17,395 nt of DNA from Clostridia bacterium (GCA_017620455.1 JAFZQK010000049.1:1-17395); one strand, 5' to 3'; positions 1 to 7,057 are shown, counted from the stretch's first letter. Notes: generated by a model not told the origin, from the letters alone. Program-made: numbers and translations.

Positions 1-33
1 AAGCGCCTGATTCCCGCCCCGCTCCCGTTTCCC

Positions 34-72
34 GTGGGAGGCAGCGCCTCGGGACGCTGCCGCCATTACCAC
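34..72 (+). promoter_or_regulatory. rplK-rplA leader hairpin, putative L1-binding autoregulatory site
   Basis: GTGG at 34-37 can pair with CCAC at 69-72, and GGCAGCG (40-46) pairs with CGCTGCC (55-61), leaving an asymmetric internal loop. A hairpin of this shape is usual just before rplK in Bacillota, where ribosomal protein L1 is thought to bind its own mRNA. The pairing is seen; the L1 role is inferred from position. Bases 1-33 show no gene and probably belong to the spacer after an upstream gene such as nusG, which is outside the window. Confidence 0.5.
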
Positions 73-97
73 ATTTGTTAAGGAGGTGCCATCCAAC

Positions 98-526
98 ATG
101 GCAAAGAAAATTACCGCGTTCATCAAGCTGCAGGTGCCTGCCGCCAAGGCGACTCCCGCTCCCCCCATCGGTCCCGCTCTGGGCCAGGCCGGCGTCAACA
201 TCCCCGGCTTCTGCAAGGATTTCAACGCCCGCACCGCCAAGCAGGAAGGCCTGATCATCCCGGTCGTGATCACGGTGTATTCCGACCGTTCCTTCACCTT
301 TATCACCAAGACGCCTCCGGCCCCCGTGCTGATCAAGAAGGCGCTGGGCATCGACACTGCCTCCGGCCGTCCCAACCGCGACAAGGTGGGCCAGCTGACC
401 CAGGCGCAGGTGCGCGAAATCGCCACCACCAAAATGCCCGACCTGAACGCCGCCTCCATCGAGGCCGCCATGAGCATGGTCAAGGGCACCGCCCGCAGCA
501 TGGGCGTCACCGTGGCCGACGAGTAA
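98..526 (+). CDS. rplK: 50S ribosomal protein L11
   Basis: This 142-residue protein has the usual full length of L11, which binds the GTPase-associated region of 23S rRNA in the large subunit. The N-terminal domain carries the proline-rich segment [16 protein letters not shown] (about residues 20-36). The C-terminal rRNA-binding domain follows, with the conserved [12 protein letters not shown] and GTARSMG segments. The ATG at 98 was chosen over the GTG at 86 because that GTG lies inside the ribosome binding site (AAGGAGGTG, 80-88) and because L11 proteins begin MAKK. rplA follows after 74 bases on the same transcript. The gene ends in TAA. Confidence 0.98.
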   Translation: MAKKITAFIKLQVPAAKATPAPPIGPALGQAGVNIPGFCKDFNARTAKQEGLIIPVVITVYSDRSFTFITKTPPAPVLIKKALGIDTASGRPNRDKVGQLTQAQVREIATTKMPDLNAASIEAAMSMVKGTARSMGVTVADE

Positions 527-600
527 AAAAGAAGGAACAACCCTCAAGGATTATTTGTGGGAGGACATAGCGCCGTTAACACCACAGGGAGGAATGAAAG

Positions 601-1290
601 ATGAAACACGGCAAGAAATATACCGACAGCAAAAAGCTGATCGACTCTACCAAGCTGTACGATCCCGCCGAGGCCATCGAGCTGGTGAAGCAGACCGCGA
701 AAGCGAAGTTTGACGAGACCATCGAGCTGAGCATCCGCCTGGGCGTCGACCCCCGGCACGCGGATCAGCAGGTCCGCGGCACGGTGGTGCTGCCCCACGG
801 CACGGGCAAGAAGGTGCGCGTGCTGGTGTTCGCCAAGGGCGACAAGGCCAAGGAAGCCGAAGCCGCCGGCGCCGACATCGTGGGCGACGCCGATCTGGTG
901 GCCAAGATCCAGAGCGAGAACTGGTTCGACTTTGACGTCTGCGTTGCGACGCCCGACATGATGGGCACCATCGGCCGCATCGCGCGTCTGCTGGGCCCCA
1001 AGGGCCTGATGCCCAACCCCAAATCCGGCACCGTGACCATGGACGTGACCAAAGCGATCCAGGAGATCAAAGCCGGTAAAGTGGAGTACCGCATCGACAA
1101 GACCGCCATCGCCCACTGCCCCATCGGCAAGGTCTCCTTCGACAGCGACAAGCTGGTGGAGAACATGACCACCCTGATGGAAGCGGTGATCAAGGCCAAG
1201 CCCGCCACCGCCAAGGGGACCTACATCAAGTCGCTGTACATGAGCAGCACCATGGGCCCCGCCATCAAGATCAACAGCCTGAAGTTCTGA
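601..1290 (+). CDS. rplA: 50S ribosomal protein L1
   Basis: This 229-residue protein matches the normal length of L1, the protein of the mobile L1 stalk that helps release deacylated tRNA and that represses its own operon. Recognisable segments are the N-terminal [10 protein letters not shown], the central VLPHGTGK, and the signature [17 protein letters not shown] around residues 130-146. The ribosome binding site GGGAGGAATGAAAG precedes the ATG. A strong terminator follows directly, so rplK-rplA form a closed two-gene unit here. The common order rplK-rplA-rplJ-rplL is broken after this gene. The stop codon is TGA. Confidence 0.98.
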   Translation: MKHGKKYTDSKKLIDSTKLYDPAEAIELVKQTAKAKFDETIELSIRLGVDPRHADQQVRGTVVLPHGTGKKVRVLVFAKGDKAKEAEAAGADIVGDADLVAKIQSENWFDFDVCVATPDMMGTIGRIARLLGPKGLMPNPKSGTVTMDVTKAIQEIKAGKVEYRIDKTAIAHCPIGKVSFDSDKLVENMTTLMEAVIKAKPATAKGTYIKSLYMSSTMGPAIKINSLKF

Positions 1291-1304
1291 TCGTACTTCA
1301 GCAC

Positions 1305-1337
1305 ACGCCCCGCCGGGTAACTGGCGGGGCGTTTGTT
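1305..1337 (+). terminator. Rho-independent terminator after rplA
   Basis: ACGCCCCGCC (1305-1314) pairs perfectly with GGCGGGGCGT (1323-1332) across an 8-base loop, followed by the T-rich tail TTTGTT. It closes the rplK-rplA transcript 14 bases after the rplA stop. Confidence 0.85.
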
Positions 1338-1373
1338 CAGGGAAGGCGCGGAGGAATGAGAGGAGAGGAAAGC

Positions 1374-1538
1374 ATGGATGTGATCCTGCCGTTTATCCTG
1401 ATCATTTTGGTCCCGGTGTTTCTGATCGTGATGGTTTACCGGCTGCTGGCCCGGGTCACCACCCGGCGGAGCACCCGGCACGGGATCGAGATCGAGGAAA
1501 AGGAAGTCAAGCGGGACCGGGTGTTCCGGGACGGCTGA
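1374..1538 (+). CDS. Small single-pass membrane protein of unknown function
   Basis: This 54-residue protein starts with a strongly hydrophobic stretch (about residues 3-24), which should form one membrane helix. A basic and acidic tail follows (two Arg-rich patches, then EIEEKEVKRDR), probably cytoplasmic. The ATG at 1374 has AGAGG five bases upstream; the in-frame ATG at 1356 lies too close to its GGAGG to be a good start. It sits 12 bases before the acetyltransferase gene, so the two are likely co-transcribed. The family is not recognised. Support comes from the ribosome binding site, the membrane helix and the tight spacing to the next gene. Confidence 0.6.
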   Translation: MDVILPFILIILVPVFLIVMVYRLLARVTTRRSTRHGIEIEEKEVKRDRVFRDG

Positions 1539-1550
1539 AGGAGGCTGCGC

Positions 1551-2111
1551 ATGGAAAGGATCATCAAAACGGTGTCCGGAAAGCACCGCGCCGCCGCGCT
1601 GGATTTTGTGGAGCGGGTGTTTGCCGAGTACGACTCCGCCCGGGAAGGGCGATTCGTGCGGCGGCTGGTGGAGGAGATCCGGGCGAGGCGGTATCATGTG
1701 CCCGAACTGGAACTGATGATGGCCGATGAAACGGACGCGATCATCGGGTACGCCATGTTTTCCCGGTTTCCCCTGGAGGGGAAGCACGAAAACGAGCTGC
1801 TGCTGCTTACGCCCGTGGCGGTGAAAACGGAACTGCAGCGGCGGCATATCTCCAGGGATCTGCTGGAATACGGCATGAAAAAGGCCGCGGCATTGGGCTT
1901 CCGGGCGGCCATCGTGGAGGGGGATCCCCGGAACTATCGCGCCCGGGGCTTTGAAACGGCGGCGGATCACGGCATTCTGCCCGGGCCTACCGTGCACCTG
2001 CCCCACATCGACTGCCTGATGGCCGCGCCTCTGGTCCCCGGTGGATTGGAGGGGATCTGCGGCACCGTAGATTACAGCCTTTATCCCTGCCTGCTGGAAG
2101 AAGGCGAATGA
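1551..2111 (+). CDS. GNAT-family N-acetyltransferase-like protein
   Basis: The 186-residue protein has the GNAT fold pattern of YhbS-like (COG3153) acetyltransferases. The strand LLLLTPVAV (about 83-91) is followed by the helix QRRHISRDLLEYGMKKAAALGF and then by IVEGDPRNYRARGFE (121-135), which matches the family's GDPxYYxRFGF region. Such enzymes move an acetyl group from acetyl-CoA to an amine, but the substrate here is unknown. The acetyl-CoA loop, normally Q/R-x-x-G-x-G/A, reads Q96-R-R-H-I-S, so both glycine positions are lost and activity is uncertain. The start has a strong site, AAGGAGG, six bases upstream. It lies downstream of the small membrane protein in a probable two-gene operon. 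Confidence 0.8.
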   Translation: MERIIKTVSGKHRAAALDFVERVFAEYDSAREGRFVRRLVEEIRARRYHVPELELMMADETDAIIGYAMFSRFPLEGKHENELLLLTPVAVKTELQRRHISRDLLEYGMKKAAALGFRAAIVEGDPRNYRARGFETAADHGILPGPTVHLPHIDCLMAAPLVPGGLEGICGTVDYSLYPCLLEEGE

Positions 2112-2119
2112 GGGATGCC

Positions 2120-2142
2120 GCGCCGGGGTGCCGACGCTTTTT
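2120..2142 (+). terminator. Probable terminator after the acetyltransferase gene
   Basis: GCGCCGG (2120-2126) pairs with CCGACGC (2131-2137) with one C-A mismatch and a four-base loop, followed by five T. It starts nine bases after the stop codon. Confidence 0.65.
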
Positions 2143-2222
2143 GTATATATTAAGAAAATATTGAAAAATATTACGAAAATATGAATAATCCTATTGTCAG
2201 CGGAGGAACAACGTGATATAAT
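2143..2222 (+). promoter_or_regulatory. AT-rich upstream region and promoter P1 for the aquaporin leader
   Basis: Bases 2138-2195 are unusually AT-rich for this GC-rich window, with several A/T runs that could act as an UP element. They lead to TTGTCA (2194-2199), a 17-base spacer and TATAAT (2217-2222), preceded by TG at 2214-2215 (extended -10). The -10 is also the first part of repeat copy 1, so transcription would start inside the repeat array and run into aqpZ. No coding gene is seen between 2112 and 2471. Confidence 0.7.
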
Positions 2223-2292
2223 AATCAGGCGACGGGCCCGGAGGGCCGTCGGCCGGGTCGGCAGCTCCCGAAGGGAAAGACGCCGACGATTA

Positions 2293-2301
2293 TGGTATAA
2301 T
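2293..2301 (+). promoter_or_regulatory. Extended -10 element P2 at the repeat 1/2 junction
   Basis: TGGTATAAT fits the extended -10 consensus TGnTATAAT and lies exactly 79 bases after the one at P1. No good -35 exists 17 bases upstream, so activity would depend on the TGn contact. The predicted start (near 2308) falls at the foot of hairpin A of copy 2. Confidence 0.45.
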
Positions 2302-2371
2302 AATCAGGCGACGGGCCCGCAGGGCCGTCGGCCGGGTCGGCGGCTCCCGAAGGGAAAGACGCCGACGATTA

Positions 2372-2380
2372 TGGTATAAT
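2372..2380 (+). promoter_or_regulatory. Extended -10 element P3 at the repeat 2/3 junction
   Basis: This is an identical TGGTATAAT, 79 bases after P2, again without a recognisable -35. The predicted start near 2387 falls just before hairpin A of copy 3. That would give a short aqpZ mRNA leader that begins with a hairpin. Confidence 0.45.
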
Positions 2381-2471
2381 AATCAGGCGACGGGCCCGCA
2401 GGGCCGTCGGCCGGGTCGGCGGCTCCCGAAGGGAAAGACGCCGACGATTAAAAGCAAAGGAGGCAATTTCT

Positions 2472-3158
2472 ATGAAAAAGTATCTGGCTGAATGCATCGG
2501 CACGGCCACGCTGGTGATCCTGGGCTGCGGCACGGCCATGCTGGTGGGCTGCGACGCGGCGGCGGGCAGCGGCTATCTGCTCACGGCGCTGGCCTTCGGC
2601 CTCACCATCGTGGCCATGGCCTATTCCATCGGCAATATTTCCGGCTGCCACATCAATCCCGCGGTGTCCCTGGGCGTGCTGCTCACCGGCGGCATGGACG
2701 TGAAGGAATTCGTGGGCTACGTGATCTCCCAGTGCGTGGGCGCTTTCGCCGGCAGCGGCATCCTGGCGCTGATCTTCGGCCTGGGCAAGGTGACGGACAT
2801 GACGGGCGGCTTTGGCGCCAACGGGCTTGCGGGCGTGGGCGGAAACGTCCTGGCCGGCCTGATCGTGGAGATCGTGCTGACCTTCATTTTCGTCATCGCC
2901 ATCCTGGGCGTCACCAGCAAAAAGGGCAATCACGGCTCCTTCGGCGGCCTGGTGATCGGGTTGACCTTGGTGGTGGTGCACATCCTGGGCATCGGCCTCA
3001 CCGGCACCTCCGTGAACCCCGCCCGCTCCATCGGCCCCGCCGTAGCCGCGGCTTTGATCGGCAACACCGCGCCGCTGGCCAGCCTGTGGGTGTTCATCGT
3101 GGGTCCTCTGGCGGGCGCGGCTCTGGCCGCCTGCACCTACAAGGCCTTGGAAAAATAA
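2472..3158 (+). CDS. aqpZ: Aquaporin Z-type water channel
   Basis: This 228-residue integral membrane protein has the six-helix, two-half aquaporin fold. It has NPA boxes at residues 62-64 and 182-184. The pore filter can be read from the spacing: F42, H170, T179 and R185 correspond to F43, H174, T183 and R189 of E. coli AqpZ, which marks a water channel rather than a glycerol facilitator. A glycerol channel would have smaller residues and lack the histidine. The ATG follows AAAGGAGG by eight bases. The gene is transcribed through the tandem repeat leader and is followed by its own terminator, so it appears monocistronic. It may serve osmotic adjustment, but the sequence does not show the signal. 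Confidence 0.93.
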   Translation: MKKYLAECIGTATLVILGCGTAMLVGCDAAAGSGYLLTALAFGLTIVAMAYSIGNISGCHINPAVSLGVLLTGGMDVKEFVGYVISQCVGAFAGSGILALIFGLGKVTDMTGGFGANGLAGVGGNVLAGLIVEIVLTFIFVIAILGVTSKKGNHGSFGGLVIGLTLVVVHILGIGLTGTSVNPARSIGPAVAAALIGNTAPLASLWVFIVGPLAGAALAACTYKALEK

Positions 3159-3174
3159 GATTTGCCTGGAAACC

Positions 3175-3207
3175 AAAGGAAGGCCCCGCCCGGAGCCTTC
3201 CTTTTTT
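3175..3207 (+). terminator. Terminator after the aquaporin gene
   Basis: GGAAGGC (3178-3184) pairs with GCCTTCC (3195-3201) around a ten-base loop and is followed by TTTTTT. Confidence 0.85.
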
Positions 3208-3275
3208 CGTGGAGAAAACCGGCGGGAAAACGCATCAAAAATTGCGCCGGGAGCGGCGGGAATACGGAAAATCTA

Positions 3276-3304
3276 TTGCAATCTTTTTGCACTTCTGGTA
3301 TGAT
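3276..3304 (+). promoter_or_regulatory. Sigma-A-like promoter of the first flavoprotein
   Basis: TTGCAA (3276-3281), a 17-base spacer and TATGAT (3299-3304) predict a start near 3311, giving a leader of about 57 bases that ends in a strong GGAGGAGGAG ribosome binding site. Confidence 0.7.
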
Positions 3305-3367
3305 AAAAAACGGAGAACCTGAATAGGGCGCGCGTGCGTCCATTTCAAATAGTGGAGGAGGAGTATT

Positions 3368-5875
3368 ATGAAAAAACTCGTTGCTCTGTTCCTTGCGCTG
3401 TGCCTGACCCTGGGCGTGATCGGGATCGCGTCCGCGGAAGGCGCGCTTGTTCCCGGCACGTACGAAGGCTCCGGCGACGGCTTCATGGGCGGCGTGAAGG
3501 TGACGGTGACGGTGGACGACAAGGCCATCACCGCGCTGGAAGTATCCCATGACGAGACCCCCGGAATCGGCGGCGTGATCGCCGACGCCGTGAAGGAGCA
3601 GCTCATCGGCCTGGGCGAAGAAGAAGCCATCGCCAAGGTGGATGATCTGGGCGCGGATGTAATGACCAGCGCCACCTTCGCCGGCGTGACCCGCAGCGCC
3701 GTGAAGGAAGGCCTCACCGCCGCGTTCGCCAAGGCCAAGGGCGAAGGCGCGGCCGAGCCCGCGTCTGAGATCGGCTTCAAGGCCGGCGAATACGAAGTCT
3801 CCGGCGAAGGCTACAACGGCGTGAGCACCTTCAAGGTTACCTTCAGCGACAGCAAGCTGGAGAACATCGAAGTGGTGAACAGCACCGAAACCGCCCACGT
3901 GGGCGACGTGGCCTTCGACATCATGATCCCCGAAATGATCGAAGCGGGCGGCTCCGGCGTGGACGGCGTTTCCGGCGCCACCTTCTCCGCCCGCGCCCTG
4001 CGCAGCGCGGTGAACGACGCCGCCCAGCAGGCGGAATGCACCAACCTGGAAGCCTTCAAGGCCGCCAAGGTGGAGCATACGGCCCAGGATCCCATCGACG
4101 TGACGTTCGATGTGGTGGTGGTGGGCGCCGGCGGCGCCGGCATCGCCGCCGCGGCCCAGGCCGCCCAGGACGGCAACACCGTGCTGGTCATCGAAAAGAA
4201 CGCGGAAGTGGGCGGCAACACCCTGGTGTCCGGCGGCCAGTATCAGAGCGTGATGCCCTATCTGGTGTGGAATCCCGACGATCCCGACGCCACCACCGGC
4301 ATGTATGAATTCAACGGCGAAACCTACGACAAGGTCAAGTCTGTCCAGGGCTGCATCAAGGAGCTCAACATCATCCTGAACTGGAGCGAGGAGCCCTTCG
4401 ACGAAGAATACTACAAGACCCACGAGTTCGTGGCGGGCGACGCGGAAGAGCTGAGCAAGCACGGCGTGCACGCCGAATACCTGCCCACGCTGCAGGCCCT
4501 GAAGGCGGAAATCAAGGAATACTTCGCCTGGGCCGCGCCCAAGCTGGCTTCCGGCATGGACGAAAGCAAGCTCACGCTGTTCTCCACCCTGAACCTGCAC
4601 ATCTTCCAGACCTACTACGGCGGCCTGCGTCCCTCTGCCGACGGCAGCGAATGGATCTACGGCGACGTGGATCTGGTGAAGCAGTTCATCCTGGGCGGCC
4701 AGGGCCTGAAGGAATGGCTGGAAGCCCAGGGCGCCGCGTTCTACGAGGATTCCCAGCAGACCCTGATCGGCGCGCTGTGGTATCGTGAAAATGAATTCAC
4801 CAAAGAGCAGGGCCGCTGGGGCGCTTACTTCCTGGCCCCCATGAGCACCATCAAGGCCAACGAGCAGAATGAGATCATGCTGCGCACCACCGCCAACGAG
4901 CTGATCACGGAAAACGGCCGCGTGGTGGGCGTGAAGGCCACCCGGTACGACGGTACGGAAGTGACCGCCCGGGCGACCAAGGGCGTCATCCTGGCCACCG
5001 GCGGATACGCCGCCAACATCTCCATGGTGCTGGAAAACAACGTGTACTGGTCCGAGGAATATCTGACCGCTTCCACCAAGACCACCAACCGTTCCGCCCT
5101 GGTGGGCGACGGCATCCGCATGGCCCAGGCCGTGGGCGCGGACGTGACCGGCATGGGCTTCACCCAGCTGATGCCCATTTCCTGGGTGGACAACGGCAAC
5201 CTGGCTTTCGGCGGCGGCAACTACGCCTGCTGGATCAACCCCAACACCGGCCACCGTTTCGTGGATGAAGGCAGCGAACGCGACGTGCTGTCCCTGGCCG
5301 AATTCCGCAACGGCATGGTGGTCAACGGCACGCCCGGCGTGTTCCTGGAATTCTACAATAAGGAACAGCCCATGCCCGCGCCCATGCAGCTGGCTGAGGG
5401 CGATTATCCCGGCCGTTACTATCGCCGCACCATCGCCGAGCTGCCCGCGCTCTTTGCCGAGCTGGGCATTGCCGCCGATCCCGACGTGGTGATCCAGACC
5501 ATCCGGGATTACGACGCCGCGGTCATGGGCCTTGGCGAATATCCCGACGTGGGCAAGGGCATTGCTTCCCGTACGGTGGGCAATGTGGAAAAGGATGAGA
5601 ACGGCAAGTATCTGCCCGATACTTACGATCTGGACAACACCCTGCTGACCATCCGTCTCATGGCCCCCTCCACTCACCACACCATGGGCGGCGTGAAGGT
5701 GGATGTGAACCGTCACGTGCTGAACACGGACGGCCAGATCATCCCCGGCCTGTATGCGGCGGGCGAGGTCACCGGCGGCATCCACGGCGGCAACCGTCTG
5801 GGCGGCAACGCCATCGTGGAGATCTTCGTTTCCGGCCGGACCGCGGCCCAGGCCGTCACCGAGGACAACAAATAA
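3368..5875 (+). CDS. Exported flavoprotein reductase with two FMN-binding domains and a fumarate-reductase-type FAD domain
   Basis: The 835-residue protein starts with a signal peptide (MKKLVALFLALCLTLGVIGIASA, likely cut near 23). Two FMN_bind domains follow, about 28-119 and 138-220. The second carries the flavinylation motif SGAT (202-205), where ApbE-type transferases attach FMN to threonine; the first has the variant TSAT (100-103). The FAD_binding_2 domain begins with GAGGAG (253-258). Catalytic-type residues are SERD, H770/H771 in HHTMGG, and R810 in HGGNRLGGN. The family reduces fumarate, urocanate or similar enoates outside the membrane with electrons passed through bound flavins. 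The substrate loop around TQLMP differs from the HPT of true fumarate reductases, so the substrate is unknown. It has its own promoter and terminator. No apbE gene is in the window. Confidence 0.9.
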   Translation: MKKLVALFLALCLTLGVIGIASAEGALVPGTYEGSGDGFMGGVKVTVTVDDKAITALEVSHDETPGIGGVIADAVKEQLIGLGEEEAIAKVDDLGADVMTSATFAGVTRSAVKEGLTAAFAKAKGEGAAEPASEIGFKAGEYEVSGEGYNGVSTFKVTFSDSKLENIEVVNSTETAHVGDVAFDIMIPEMIEAGGSGVDGVSGATFSARALRSAVNDAAQQAECTNLEAFKAAKVEHTAQDPIDVTFDVVVVGAGGAGIAAAAQAAQDGNTVLVIEKNAEVGGNTLVSGGQYQSVMPYLVWNPDDPDATTGMYEFNGETYDKVKSVQGCIKELNIILNWSEEPFDEEYYKTHEFVAGDAEELSKHGVHAEYLPTLQALKAEIKEYFAWAAPKLASGMDESKLTLFSTLNLHIFQTYYGGLRPSADGSEWIYGDVDLVKQFILGGQGLKEWLEAQGAAFYEDSQQTLIGALWYRENEFTKEQGRWGAYFLAPMSTIKANEQNEIMLRTTANELITENGRVVGVKATRYDGTEVTARATKGVILATGGYAANISMVLENNVYWSEEYLTASTKTTNRSALVGDGIRMAQAVGADVTGMGFTQLMPISWVDNGNLAFGGGNYACWINPNTGHRFVDEGSERDVLSLAEFRNGMVVNGTPGVFLEFYNKEQPMPAPMQLAEGDYPGRYYRRTIAELPALFAELGIAADPDVVIQTIRDYDAAVMGLGEYPDVGKGIASRTVGNVEKDENGKYLPDTYDLDNTLLTIRLMAPSTHHTMGGVKVDVNRHVLNTDGQIIPGLYAAGEVTGGIHGGNRLGGNAIVEIFVSGRTAAQAVTEDNK

Positions 5876-5894
5876 TCGCATCATCGGCACCCAG

Positions 5895-5927
5895 CTGGGG
5901 CGGGAGAAATCCCGCCCCGGTTTTTTT
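5895..5927 (+). terminator. Terminator after the first flavoprotein gene
   Basis: GGGGCGGGA (5897-5905) pairs with TCCCGCCCC (5910-5918) around a GAAA tetraloop, extended by two further pairs, and is followed by seven T. Confidence 0.92.
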
Positions 5928-5950
5928 GTGCGGAAAAATCAAAAAAGGGG

Positions 5951-5979
5951 TTGACAACTATATCGGGCTGCGATATAAT
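5951..5979 (+). promoter_or_regulatory. Consensus promoter of the padR-DUF2812 operon
   Basis: TTGACA (5951-5956), a 17-base spacer and TATAAT (5974-5979) form a perfect sigma-A consensus. Such a strong promoter suits a gene held down by its own repressor; it overlaps the first of two operator-like palindromes. Confidence 0.9.
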
Positions 5980-6008
5980 CATGTTACGATATATCGGACA
6001 TCGATATA
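5959..6008 (+). promoter_or_regulatory. Pair of identical palindromic operators, probably for PadR autoregulation
   Basis: The palindrome TATATCG-N5-CGATATA occurs twice, at 5959-5977 and 5990-6008, with identical arms and identical 5-base gaps of different sequence. The centres are 31 bp apart, close to three helical turns. The first lies across the spacer and -10 and the second just downstream of the start, an arrangement suited to repression. Binding by the adjacent PadR protein is inferred. Confidence 0.75.
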
Positions 6009-6033
6009 ACGGGAACCGATGGAGGTGAGGAAC

Positions 6034-6351
6034 GTGCAGGATACCTTGGCGCTGACGGAAGCGACGTATTATATCCTTTTGTCCCTGTATGCGCCGCGGC
6101 ACGGCTACGGCATCATGCAGCAGACGGAGGAAATGTCCGGCGGGCGGGTGCACCTGGCGGCGGGGACGTTGTACGGGGCGCTGAACACGCTGTGCGACAA
6201 GGGCTGGATCATCCAGCTGCCGGTGGACGACGGCAGCCGCCGGAAGGAATACCGGCTGACGGAAAAGGGAAAGGACATTCTGAAAAACGAAGTGAAGCGC
6301 CTGCGAGAACTGGCGCGGAACGGGGAAAGGATCCTGGGGGAGGACATGTAA
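6034..6351 (+). CDS. PadR-family transcriptional repressor
   Basis: This protein of about 105 residues is a winged-helix regulator of the short PadR type. It has the family patterns LTEATYYILLSLYAPRHGYGI near the start, then LAAGTLYGALNTLCDKGWI (recognition helix) and SRRKEYRLTEKGK (wing). PadR proteins usually repress their own operon and respond to a small molecule or stress. GTG at 6034 is preferred because GGAGGTGA (6021-6028) sits at the right distance; an in-frame ATG at 6019 has no good site and would overlap that Shine-Dalgarno. The stop lies one base before the DUF2812 gene, so the two are translationally linked, a common pairing in Bacillota. Confidence 0.9.
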   Translation: MQDTLALTEATYYILLSLYAPRHGYGIMQQTEEMSGGRVHLAAGTLYGALNTLCDKGWIIQLPVDDGSRRKEYRLTEKGKDILKNEVKRLRELARNGERILGEDM

Positions 6352-6352
6352 G

Positions 6353-6859
6353 ATGGAAAACAGGAAAACGATCCGGAAATTCTTCTGGGTGTGGAGCTTT
6401 GAAAAAGAAGAAGACTGGCTGAACGAAATGGCCATGAACGGCTGGGTGCTGGAAAGCGTGGGCTTCTGCTCCTATCATTTCGTGCGGTGCGAGCCGGGGG
6501 AATACGCCGTGCGGCTGGAAATGCATCCCTACGATGAAAGCTACGTCCAGTTCATGCAGGAGACCGGGGCGGAATACGTGGGCCGGATGATCGCCTGGGT
6601 CTACTTCCGCAAAAAGACCGCGGACGGGCCTTTCGATCTGTTTTCCGATATTGATTCCCGGATCAGGCATCTGGACCGGATCGGAAAAATGCTGGCGGTT
6701 ATCGGCGGGGCCAATCTGCTCATCGGCATCCTGAATTCGATCAATCCTTCCCGGATCGGCTGGATCAACCTGCTGGCTGCCACGGTGCTCACCTACGCCC
6801 TGGGCCGCATCCACGGGAAAAAGGAAGCGCTGGAAAAGGAACGGCTGCTGCATGAATGA
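6353..6859 (+). CDS. DUF2812 domain-containing membrane protein
   Basis: The 168-residue protein has an N-terminal soluble part with the DUF2812 pattern: FFWVWSFEKEEDWLNEMAMNGW at about residues 10-31, then a region where Tyr and Phe alternate with acidic residues. Two membrane helices follow, about 111-130 and 134-151, and a charged tail. DUF2812 proteins are regularly encoded next to PadR repressors, and their biochemical role is not established. The gene begins one base after the padR stop and should share its promoter. A plausible role is as the effector or sensor partner controlled by that repressor, but nothing in the sequence proves this. Confidence 0.85.
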   Translation: MENRKTIRKFFWVWSFEKEEDWLNEMAMNGWVLESVGFCSYHFVRCEPGEYAVRLEMHPYDESYVQFMQETGAEYVGRMIAWVYFRKKTADGPFDLFSDIDSRIRHLDRIGKMLAVIGGANLLIGILNSINPSRIGWINLLAATVLTYALGRIHGKKEALEKERLLHE

Positions 6860-6892
6860 CGCTTTTTGCAGGACGGATTTCCTTCGGGCGGC

Positions 6893-6928
6893 GGCGCCCC
6901 GGGGGCTGACGGGCCCGGGGGTGGCGCC
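6893..6928 (+). terminator. GC-rich hairpin after the DUF2812 gene, possible terminator
   Basis: GGCGCC (6893-6898) pairs with GGCGCC (6923-6928) and CCGGG (6899-6903) with CCCGG (6914-6918). The stem is strong, but no T run follows directly (only TGTTTT ten bases later), so intrinsic termination is uncertain. The rest of 6860-7009 shows no gene. Confidence 0.4.
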
Positions 6929-7009
6929 GGAGATGGCCTGTTTTGAAAACAAACGGGAAAAAACGGCCGGAAAAAACGGAAATATGCCCTGATTTTTCTG
7001 AAAAAACCC

Positions 7010-7038
7010 TTGCAAATTCTTTCGGGTTCGATTATAAT
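7010..7038 (+). promoter_or_regulatory. Promoter of the rpsF-ssb-rpsR operon
   Basis: TTGCAA (7010-7015), a 17-base spacer and TATAAT (7033-7038) are positioned to start transcription near 7045. Confidence 0.8.
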
Positions 7039-7057
7039 TCTTAATTGGCACATCCTT

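Larger units (their letters stand above)
2217..2450 (+). repeat. Three tandem copies of a 79-bp structured repeat in the aqpZ leader
   Basis: The copies lie at 2217-2294, 2295-2373 and 2374-2450 with an exact period of 79. Copies 2 and 3 are identical over 77 bases. Copy 1 differs at 2241 (G for C, in a hairpin loop), at 2263 (A for G) and at the junction base 2216. In copy 2 the sequence folds into a three-way junction. ATAATC (2300-2305) pairs with GATTAT (2367-2372) and encloses hairpin A (2309-2330, nine pairs with a bulged G) and hairpin B (GTCGGCG 2336-2342 with CGCCGAC 2360-2366). There are no unique spacers, so it is not a CRISPR array. It matches no riboswitch that I recognise. Confidence 0.9.

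Noticed and set aside
2194..2379. Arg-rich 61-codon open frame across the repeats
   Set aside because: It is produced by translating the palindromic repeat; the composition is not protein-like, and the promoter's -10 lies inside it.
2217..2450. CRISPR array
   Set aside because: The units are directly adjacent copies with no variable spacers, and no cas gene is present.
3137..5890. 917-residue open frame on the minus strand opposite the first flavoprotein
   Set aside because: It is the antisense shadow of a GC-rich gene: His/Gly/Val-rich composition, no ribosome binding site, and it ends inside the aquaporin gene. The plus-strand protein has clear domains and a signal peptide.
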